Source of the DNA: Euperipatoides rowelli
Taxonomy: Eukaryota > Onychophora > Udeonychophora > Euonychophora > Peripatopsidae
Assembly (NCBI GenBank): GCA_003024985.2
Contig: PXIH01S0001241.1
Direction: 5' to 3' (one strand)
DNA length: 45,963 bases
Made by a program: the position numbers and the translations under genes
The notes under the pieces: generated by a model
What the model was told of the DNA's origin: nothing
What the model saw: the letters and a program-made list of their open reading frames with translations, nothing else
Databases searched by the model: none
In this document: positions 36,246-43,020 of the stretch, in pieces
Position numbering within the stretch: position 1 is the stretch's first letter
Layout: each line of letters starts with the position of its first letter

Positions 36246-36794
36246 CTATTTTATTATTAAGAAATTTTCTACTTCTTCCTTTGAAATATTAAAATAATTA
36301 AGCCTTTCTAGTAGTTTGTTAGCATTACAATTTCCAAGATTAAAGTAGTTTACAACTTTTGTTCTTGTATTATTTGAATTTATACCTGTTAACCCAAGGC
36401 TTAACAAGTCCTTTAACTTAAAAACATTATTGTTTTTTTCTGAAGGTACAAGAGTCGCGACTTTTGTTATTGCTTCTTGAATTTCTTTCTTAGTTGCTTC
36501 TTCAACTTCTTTGTTCTTTTCAGCTAAATAAGCATGTTTTATTTTGGTTGTTTTGTCTATTTTAATATGCTTTTTAATTTTTTTTCTTATTATTTTGCCT
36601 GCTTTGTCTGTATCTGTGAAAACTATTATTCCGTTCATTTGACTTGCTTTTATTAAAAGACTAATTGTTTCTTTCTTAAAGCCAAATCCATTTGTTGTTA
36701 CAACTGTAACATTGAATATTTCTTTTATTTTGCTTATATCATGGACTCCTTCTACTACTATTATTTCTTTTATGGTTTTCAATTCAGACTCCAT
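36246..36794 (-). CDS. rnmV: Ribonuclease M5 (5S rRNA maturase)
   Basis: This is a TOPRIM-domain nuclease that trims 5S rRNA precursors together with ribosomal protein L18. The TOPRIM motifs are clear: VVEGVHD with the catalytic Glu near residue 15 and FTDTDKAG with the DxD pair near residues 61-63 (numbering from the ATG at 36794). A TTG two codons upstream is the alternative start. The C-terminal part has the short helical domain usual for RNase M5 (~182 residues). BB0626 by position. It is followed 95 bases later by arcA on the same strand. Confidence 0.9.
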   Translation of the reverse strand: MESELKTIKEIIVVEGVHDISKIKEIFNVTVVTTNGFGFKKETISLLIKASQMNGIIVFTDTDKAGKIIRKKIKKHIKIDKTTKIKHAYLAEKNKEVEEATKKEIQEAITKVATLVPSEKNNNVFKLKDLLSLGLTGINSNNTRTKVVNYFNLGNCNANKLLERLNYFNISKEEVENFLIIK

Positions 36795-36821
36795 ACTCAA
36801 AAAATGTAAGATGAACTTATT

Positions 36822-36959
36822 TCAAGCACTGCGTCTATTAAGATTAGGGAATAATTTGTCATTCTAATCAAATATTCCTCTTCTAATGAGATAAGACCAA
36901 GGGTTTAGTTTAATTCTTTCTAATTTTCTATGATATTTGATTACTATTAGCGTAGTATA
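36822..36959 (-). pseudogene. Coding-like relic next to rnmV
   Basis: On the minus strand this stretch reads like the end of a protein (YHRKLERIKLNPWSYLIRRG), with one in-frame TAG at 36864-36866 and then 13 further sense codons to a TGA at 36822-36824. There is no start codon or ribosome-binding site. It may be the decayed remnant of a gene between rnmV and the lipoprotein gene. In B31 I recall a peptidase gene (BB0627) there. I cannot assign the family, and it could be chance. Confidence 0.35.
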
Positions 36960-37054
36960 TCATTTTGTTTAATTTATAAATAGTTTATTGATGATTTTTT
37001 ATATTCTCCTATTGCATTTAAAAAATACAAGTCTTACTAAGGACAAGTTTTTGT

Positions 37055-37186
37055 CTATCTAGATGAAACTATTGGTCCAATTGAACTACTAAGATGTGAG
37101 ATTTGAGCTTGTAAGTCTTGAATGAAAGATTGACTGGATATTTTCTGGTATTTTATTATACTAAGTTTTATTATATTTGTTTGTAA
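37055..37186 (-). pseudogene. Second coding-like relic in the same gap
   Basis: A 43-codon open stretch on the minus strand has Borrelia-like codon use and a plausible helical sequence (KISSQSFIQDLQAQISHL), ending at TAG 37055-37057. It has no ATG start and no ribosome-binding site. It may be a fragment of the same lost gene as the relic to the left or of another. The rest of the 472-base gap between rnmV and the lipoprotein gene holds nothing else I can support apart from a possible TATACT -10 box at 37245-37250. Confidence 0.3.
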
Positions 37187-37266
37187 TTATTTAGAGTAGT
37201 GTTTCTTTTAATAAATATCATTAAGTTATTCCATTAAATTATTGTATACTTTTTTTAGGAGTTATA

Positions 37267-38007
37267 ATGAAAAATTTGATTATGTTACTATTTTTTGTAA
37301 TAATCTTTTCTTCTTGTGTAGTAAAGACTAGTGTTTTTTTACAAGATGATACTAGTGGTACTTTAACATTAGTTTTAAAAGTTGATAAGGAGTTTGAAAG
37401 AGTTAGAAAAGAATTAATGACTACTTTAGTAGGTGAAGAAATTGCTAAATTACCTCTTTTTCCTATTGATAAAATTAGAGATACGATTGAAGGAAACCCA
37501 GTTACTTTTAGAAATTTAAAAATTTTGGATATTAGATCAGAAAATAATTTAATGACAATAGTTTTACAATTTTTTAATATAGTTGAAAATCTTAAGGGTC
37601 GAGTTGGGCAAGGTAAAATTGGAGATCCATTGATTTCTGTTACAAAGCAAAATAACAAGAATAAGTTTGTTATTAATTTGAGTTTAAATAATGTCTCAAA
37701 AGAGATTGATTTTAATGAACAATTTATAAATGATGCTCTAGCAGCTCTTTTACCATCAGAAGATACGCCAATGACAGCTCAAGATTATAAAGATGTATTA
37801 GTTTATTTTTTATCTGGTTTTATTTCACAACAAGCAGCAGAGAAATTAATTGATGATTCAGGCATTACAGTTACAATTCAAACTTCAAGAAAAATTATTG
37901 AACAAAGTGGGTTTAAAAAACTCAATGATAATACAATAGAATATTCTACAAAACTTGCAACAGGATTTAGTCTTGAAAAGCCTATTAAATTATATTTTGT
38001 TTATTAG
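37267..38007 (+). CDS. Lipoprotein of unknown function
   Basis: The N-terminus is a lipoprotein signal: MKN, a hydrophobic core and IFSSC, with lipidated Cys17 at a Borrelia-type lipobox. The mature ~230 residues contain long amphipathic and charged stretches, an LTLVLKVD strand near residues 36-43 and a C-terminal SLEKPIKLYFVY. AGGAG (37257-37261) lies five bases before the ATG. It fits BB0628 by position. I know no function. Whether it reaches the surface or stays periplasmic cannot be judged, as Borrelia lipoproteins are sorted by residues right after the Cys (here VVKTSV). Confidence 0.87.
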   Translation: MKNLIMLLFFVIIFSSCVVKTSVFLQDDTSGTLTLVLKVDKEFERVRKELMTTLVGEEIAKLPLFPIDKIRDTIEGNPVTFRNLKILDIRSENNLMTIVLQFFNIVENLKGRVGQGKIGDPLISVTKQNNKNKFVINLSLNNVSKEIDFNEQFINDALAALLPSEDTPMTAQDYKDVLVYFLSGFISQQAAEKLIDDSGITVTIQTSRKIIEQSGFKKLNDNTIEYSTKLATGFSLEKPIKLYFVY

Positions 38008-38013
38008 TTGATT

Positions 38014-38073
38014 ATTTTACTGTAAACAAGCTCTAACTCTAAATTTAGAGTTAGAGCTTGTTTACAGTAAAAT
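38014..38073. repeat. Perfect 60-bp loopless palindrome between convergent genes
   Basis: Every base from 38014 to 38043 is mirrored by its complement from 38073 back to 38044, a 30-bp perfect arm with no loop. The core is AACTCTAAATTTAGAGTT. It starts seven bases after the lipoprotein stop and ends eight bases before the fruA stop. It would form a very stable hairpin in either transcript, so a bidirectional terminator is the simplest role, though a T-tract is lacking. Confidence 0.9.
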
Positions 38074-38080
38074 GTTTAAA

Positions 38081-39940
38081 TTAATATTTTATTTTTTTTA
38101 GAGAACCTAATGTTATAGCAGTCACAAATGTTCCAGTTACAATAGATAATATCCACAATAATGGTTTGATTACTATTGGGAGGATGAAAATTCCACCATG
38201 TGGTGACATAAGTTCAACTCCAAAAAGCGAAGACATAAATCCAGCTATAGCTGAGCCAAGTATGCAAGAAAATATTACTTTTAATGGATCACTAGCAGCA
38301 AATGGTATTACACCTTCTGTTATGAAACAAGCACCTAGAAAATAACAAACTTTTCCTGATTCTTGCTCTTCGTTTGTAAATTTGTTTTTAAATAAGGTAG
38401 TTGCTAAAGCAACTCCTAGTGGCGGCGTCATTCCTCCAGCCATTACGCTTGCATGCGGAATGTAGTTTTTTGAAGCTATCATAGCAATTCCAAATGCATA
38501 GGCAGCTTTATTAATAGGTCCTCCCATGTCTGTGGCCATCATTGCACCTAAAACAGCTCCTAACAAAGCTCGGTTTGTCTCACTTAGACTGTTTAAGAAT
38601 GTTATCATTCCCATATTAATTGAAGCAATTGGTATTAGCATTACATATGTGATGAAGCCTGTGATTAGAACGGAAAAGAAGGGGTAAGTCAAAACAGGGT
38701 TAATTGCAGAAATACTTTTTGGAATGATAACATCTGCTACTCTTTTTATTAGCAAAGTTGTATATCCGGCTAAGAAACCTGCTAAAATTCCACCTAGAAA
38801 ACCAGCTTCTCCTTTACTCATCATGAGTCCAGATATCATACCAGGAACAAGTCCTGGACGATCTGCTATACTAAAAGCTATGAATCCAGATAAAATAGGA
38901 ATCATTAAGAAAAACGCGTTTCCTCCTCCAATGAGCATTAAAATTTCAGCAATTTTATTGTAACTTGGATCTTCAGGTTTGAATGCTTCAATCCCAAACA
39001 AAAATGAAATTGCAATTAAGATTCCACCTGCAACTACAAATGGCAGCATGTAAGAAACACCTGTCATTAAATGTTTATATATTCCTATTTTTTGTTTATT
39101 ATCTATTGTGATTGAATTATTATTTGAAGATTTTTCAGATTGATAAACTTTAGCTTTTCCTGCAAGAATTCTATTAATTAGTTCTTCAGGTTTGTGTATA
39201 CCTTCTCTTGTTGAAGTTTCAATTAATAATTTACCATTAAATCTATCTTTATCAATTGTTTTATCGGCGGCTATAATAATCCCTTTTGCATTTTTAATAT
39301 CTTCTTTTGTTAAAGGGTTGCCAACTCCACTAGATCCGTTTGTTTCAACTTTAATTTTTATTTTTAACTTATTTGCTGCTTTTTGCAAATTGTCTGCTGC
39401 CATGTAAGTGTGTGCAATACCTGTTGGACAAGCAGTTACTGCACAAATATATTCATTACTATTGGTATTGGTGTTAGTCACTTCTTGTACATTGCTAGTT
39501 TGTAAAATCTCTAGAAATCTATTTATATCTTGTGTTTTCATGAGCTCGTTTCTAAGTTTATCATTGTCAAAGATGTTATTTAGGTAAGAAATTATTTTAA
39601 TATGTTCATTTCCTACAATTTTTTCTGGCATAATTATCATAAAAAATAATTTTGAGAATTGATCATCGGCTGCTTTAAAGTCAAAACCTTCTCCTTCAAT
39701 TCTTAAAACTGCAATCCCATGTTTTTTTACAAAACTCCCCTTTGCATGAGGTAAAGCTATACCTTGCTCCAACCCTGTACCGTTTGTGTTTTCTCTTTCA
39801 TGTATTGCTTTAATTAATTCTTCTTTGTTGTTAACATAACCTGCCTTGTCAAACATGGTTGCAAGCTGTGTTATTATTTCATCTTTACTTTTGACTTTAG
39901 CATTGAGAGTAATTAAGTTTTTTGAAAATAAATGATTCAT
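38081..39940 (-). CDS. fruA: PTS fructose-specific EIIABC permease
   Basis: One polypeptide takes up fructose and phosphorylates it to fructose-1-phosphate. In order: EIIA (about 1-145, phospho-His65 in LPHAKG), EIIB (about 165-260, phospho-Cys171 in CAVTACPTGIAHT) and EIIC (about 285-619, ten or so membrane segments with MGGPINKAAYAF and AGGMTPPLG). I chose ATG 39940 because AGGAG lies eight bases before it, against only two for ATG 39946, giving 619 residues. It is divergent from fruK. I recall it as BB0629 (fruA2). The family assignment is firm; other substrates such as mannose are possible. Confidence 0.94.
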   Translation of the reverse strand: MNHLFSKNLITLNAKVKSKDEIITQLATMFDKAGYVNNKEELIKAIHERENTNGTGLEQGIALPHAKGSFVKKHGIAVLRIEGEGFDFKAADDQFSKLFFMIIMPEKIVGNEHIKIISYLNNIFDNDKLRNELMKTQDINRFLEILQTSNVQEVTNTNTNSNEYICAVTACPTGIAHTYMAADNLQKAANKLKIKIKVETNGSSGVGNPLTKEDIKNAKGIIIAADKTIDKDRFNGKLLIETSTREGIHKPEELINRILAGKAKVYQSEKSSNNNSITIDNKQKIGIYKHLMTGVSYMLPFVVAGGILIAISFLFGIEAFKPEDPSYNKIAEILMLIGGGNAFFLMIPILSGFIAFSIADRPGLVPGMISGLMMSKGEAGFLGGILAGFLAGYTTLLIKRVADVIIPKSISAINPVLTYPFFSVLITGFITYVMLIPIASINMGMITFLNSLSETNRALLGAVLGAMMATDMGGPINKAAYAFGIAMIASKNYIPHASVMAGGMTPPLGVALATTLFKNKFTNEEQESGKVCYFLGACFITEGVIPFAASDPLKVIFSCILGSAIAGFMSSLFGVELMSPHGGIFILPIVIKPLLWILSIVTGTFVTAITLGSLKKIKY

Positions 39941-39946
39941 AATCAT

Positions 39947-40124
39947 TGCTCCTATTTTAATATTTTAATATTTGTATTAAAGTTTATATGAGAACATTTT
40001 AATATTAATTAATTTTATGATTGAATTATAGCACTGCTTTCAGTGAATTAAAATAATTGCTATAAACTTTTATTAGAATAATACCTAAATTAAATAATAT
40101 ATTTTGTATAAGGAGCAGTTGTAA
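39947..40124. promoter_or_regulatory. Divergent fruA-fruK regulatory region
   Basis: Three direct copies of TTTTAATATT occur at 39955, 39963 (overlapping the first) and 39997. A nested inverted structure follows: TTATAGCA (40026-40033) with TGCTATAA (40058-40065), and within it CACTG/CAGTG (40032-40036 and 40041-40045) around CTTT. These are candidate binding sites for a regulator of the fructose genes. No assigned -10/-35 pair is convincing here. Confidence 0.45.
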
Positions 40125-41045
40125 GTGATATATACAGTAACTTTAAATCCAGCTGTGGATTATTATATAAAACTTAATGAATTGCGACTTGGTAGGTTAA
40201 ACTTAATAGAAAGTAATCACAAGTCTGCTGGAGGCAAAGGAATAAGTGTAAGCAGGGTTTTAAAGAATTTGGATGATGAAGTTGTTGCATTAGGTTTCTT
40301 AGGAGGCATGATGGGGCTCTATGTAGAGAATTCATTAGCTTCACTAGGGATTAACAGTGATTTTATTAAAATTAAAGAAGAAACAAGAATAAATATTAAG
40401 ATGAATATAAAGAACAAAGAGACAGAGCTTAATGGAGTTTCTCCTTATGTTAGTTTGGAAGACTTAGCTGTTTTGAAGGAAAAATTAAGACAATTAACTT
40501 TAAATGATACTTTAATATTATCAGGAAGCATTCCAAATTCCTTACCTAGAAATTCTTATAATGAATTACTTAGTGTTGTTAATAAAGATTTAAAAGTAGT
40601 AGTAGATACTAGTGGAGCTGCTTTAGAAGCTGTTTGTTCATTAAGACCATTTTTAATTAAACCTAATATAGCTGAGCTTAGTGATTTTTTCAATTTAAAA
40701 TTTGAGAATATATCGGATGTAATTACTTATGGAAGAAAACTAGTGACATTAGGTCCTCAAAACGTACTTGTATCAATGGGAAAAAAAGGAGCTTTGCTAG
40801 TTACTAATAGAGAAACATACATTGCACAAGTACCTAAAAAAGAAATGAAAAGTACAATAGGGGCAGGAGATTCTGTTGTAGCAGGTTTTGTTAGTTCCTT
40901 CTTAAAAGGAGTAACTTTAAAAGAGGCTTTTAGATTTGGAATTGCTGCTGGTTGTGCAACTGCATTTTCAACTGAGCTTTGTAAAAAACATGAAGTAGAA
41001 ACCTTGTTAGATAATATAAAAGTACAGACTGTAGATGATATTTAA
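40125..41045 (+). CDS. fruK: 1-Phosphofructokinase
   Basis: FruK phosphorylates fructose-1-phosphate from FruA to fructose-1,6-bisphosphate. It is a PfkB-family kinase of 306 residues. The signatures are GGKGISVSRVL (about 38-48), a LSGSIP segment in the middle and TIGAGDSVVAGF near the C-terminus, with the catalytic Asp in GAGD. The start is GTG at 40125; AGGAG (40111-40115) lies nine bases before it and no better start exists. It opens away from fruA across 184 bases, the standard pairing for a fructose utilisation unit. BB0630 by position. Confidence 0.94.
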   Translation: MIYTVTLNPAVDYYIKLNELRLGRLNLIESNHKSAGGKGISVSRVLKNLDDEVVALGFLGGMMGLYVENSLASLGINSDFIKIKEETRINIKMNIKNKETELNGVSPYVSLEDLAVLKEKLRQLTLNDTLILSGSIPNSLPRNSYNELLSVVNKDLKVVVDTSGAALEAVCSLRPFLIKPNIAELSDFFNLKFENISDVITYGRKLVTLGPQNVLVSMGKKGALLVTNRETYIAQVPKKEMKSTIGAGDSVVAGFVSSFLKGVTLKEAFRFGIAAGCATAFSTELCKKHEVETLLDNIKVQTVDDI

Positions 41046-41071
41046 ATTTTAACAATAAGTAACATAACTAC

Positions 41072-41145
41072 CGGGAAAGACGGGGGTTGAACCCGCGACC
41101 TCCTACGTGACAGGCAGGCGTTCTAACCAACTGAACTACTTCCCC
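41072..41145 (-). tRNA. tRNA-Asp (GTC)
   Basis: Read on the minus strand, acceptor GGGGAAG pairs with CTTTCCC (one G-T pair), discriminator G. The anticodon stem CCTGC/GTAGG encloses CTGTCAC, anticodon GTC. CCA is not encoded. It converges on fruK and lies just downstream of recD. Confidence 0.96.
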
Positions 41146-41174
41146 TTGATGAATAATTAACCAACTTTAACAAA

Positions 41175-41203
41175 AGTATAATTTTTTTTTTATTATTTGT
41201 CAA
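41175..41203 (-). promoter_or_regulatory. Sigma-70 promoter of tRNA-Asp
   Basis: On the minus strand TTGACA (41198-41203) and TATACT (41175-41180) are 17 bases apart. The spacer is an A-rich tract. The -35 box lies inside the last codons of recD. Transcription would start near 41168. Confidence 0.85.
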
Positions 41204-43016
41204 TATTTCTTAGAAAATCTTTAAGTTTAGAATCTTTTTTGAATTTTTTATGTATTACTTGCTTTAGTATTTCTTCTTCTGTAATGAGTTCTAATTTTTT
41301 TTTTGTTCTTGTTATTCCCGTATATATTAACTCTTTTGTTANAAAAGCAGTATTTTCTAATATCAATTTTACAGTTTCATATTCACTTCCTTGGCTTTTG
41401 TGTATTGTTATTGCAAAACTTAGTTCATAACCACCTAGTGAATTTATATTTATTTGTTTATATTCTTTTTCTGTTTTAAATAATGCGTAGTAATTATTGT
41501 TTTTTTTGAAAATAATTCCTCGATCTCCATTAAATAACATATTTTTGTAATCATTTTGGTTAATCATAATGATTAACCCTGCAAAATAAGAAGCAGTGTT
41601 TTTGCTAAGTAATTTTTTTATGGTTTCATTTATTCTTATAGTTCCTAATTCTCCAAAATTTTTTGAACTTAATATTATTTTTTTAAAGGCCTGCTCGAAA
41701 ATCAAATCAATTTCTTTTTTTACTAAACTTTCTAGATTAAAATTATACTTACCTTTATAGACGTCTTTTAAGTGTTCTTTTAAATAATCTTTTAAGTTCT
41801 CACTTTGTATTAATGTTTCTATTTTTATAAATTTAATAACATTATTAGGGGTTTTTAGTTTTTTTAATAGTAGGTGTTCATCTTCATTGATTATGCTTAT
41901 TGCTAGTTCATTGATTTCTTTTGTGCTTCTGAAGTTTTCACTTAATATTTCTATGTTTTCGTTGTTTGTATTTTTAAGTTCTATTAAGCTTGAATATACA
42001 CTACCTTCATTTATGGAAGGTAATTGATTTTCATCTCCAACTATTATTATTTTTGTTTCTTGTTTTACAGCTTTAAATAATTTTAAAAAAATGTTTGCAT
42101 CTATCATAGATGCTTCATCTATGATGATAATATCATAATCAAGAGGATTGTCTTTGGAATACGTTATTTTGTTTATATATGATAATTTTAGAAGCCTATG
42201 CAGTGTTAGACATTCAAGTATTAGATTTTCTTTATTAATAGACTTTAAGTTTTCTTTTAGCTTCCAACTTGCTCTTCCTGTTGGTGCTGTTAGTGCAACT
42301 TTTTTTGTTTGAAATTTGTATAAATTTGATAATGCGATGAGTATGTAAGTAATTGTTGTTGTTTTTCCTGTTCCAGGACCTCCACTTAGTATAAGAAAGT
42401 TAGTTGTTAAGGACTTTTCTATTACTCTAAGTTGTTCGTTAGTTAGCTGTTTTTTATTTAATTCAGCTATTGCTTTTGTACAAGCAGCTTCGTCTTTTAT
42501 TAGTTTAGCACTATCTAGTCTTTCTTTTATGTGAATAATTAAATCTTGTTCTAATCTATAATTTCTTTGTGTGTATAAATATTTTTTTTCTTCTAAAATC
42601 AAAGGTTTAGTAATTGCTTGTTTATTTTCTAATATTTCTAGCAGGTTATTGTTTATTAATTCTTTAATTACTTTATTTACAAATAAATTGTTTGTAAATT
42701 GTTGTAAATATAATTTTGTAGTTGTTTTTAAATCTTCTTCTGGGAAGCTTAATATGCTTTTAATGTCTTTTAATAGAAGTTCAATATCTGCTCTTAAATG
42801 TCCTTTATCGAAATAGGTTAATAAAAATATCAAAAACCATGTTAGTTTTTCATTTAGTTTTTTGTCTTTAATTGTGGTAGTTAGTGTTTCTGCAATGTAA
42901 TAATTTTTTTCATTAATGTTCAAACTTTGCATTAGTTGTAACTGTTTTAAATTTACTTGTAAGTGGTTCTTGTCATGATTTTCTAAGAAATCTTTTAATA
43001 CTAGGTATTCTTTCAT
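41193..43016 (-). CDS. recD: RecBCD enzyme alpha subunit RecD
   Basis: RecD is the 5'-3' helicase motor of RecBCD, which processes double-strand ends for recombination. The 607 residues show SGGPGTGKTTT (Walker A 212-219), ALTAPTGRA, IIIDEASMID (motif II), VGDENQLPSI (motif III) and the C-terminal LSFAITIHKSQGSEYE and LIYTGITRTKKKLELI. An N base at 41342 leaves codon 559 as NTA, so the residue is Leu, Ile or Val and no stop is possible. The start follows the recB stop by four bases, so the two are cotranscribed. Confidence 0.95.
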   Translation of the reverse strand: MKEYLVLKDFLENHDKNHLQVNLKQLQLMQSLNINEKNYYIAETLTTTIKDKKLNEKLTWFLIFLLTYFDKGHLRADIELLLKDIKSILSFPEEDLKTTTKLYLQQFTNNLFVNKVIKELINNNLLEILENKQAITKPLILEEKKYLYTQRNYRLEQDLIIHIKERLDSAKLIKDEAACTKAIAELNKKQLTNEQLRVIEKSLTTNFLILSGGPGTGKTTTITYILIALSNLYKFQTKKVALTAPTGRASWKLKENLKSINKENLILECLTLHRLLKLSYINKITYSKDNPLDYDIIIIDEASMIDANIFLKLFKAVKQETKIIIVGDENQLPSINEGSVYSSLIELKNTNNENIEILSENFRSTKEINELAISIINEDEHLLLKKLKTPNNVIKFIKIETLIQSENLKDYLKEHLKDVYKGKYNFNLESLVKKEIDLIFEQAFKKIILSSKNFGELGTIRINETIKKLLSKNTASYFAGLIIMINQNDYKNMLFNGDRGIIFKKNNNYYALFKTEKEYKQININSLGGYELSFAITIHKSQGSEYETVKLILENTAFXTKELIYTGITRTKKKLELITEEEILKQVIHKKFKKDSKLKDFLRNIDK

Positions 43017-43020
43017 ATTT

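Noticed and set aside
37239-37658. 139-codon frame antisense to the lipoprotein gene
   Set aside because: Shadow of a confident lipoprotein gene with signal sequence and good ribosome-binding site; no family resemblance.
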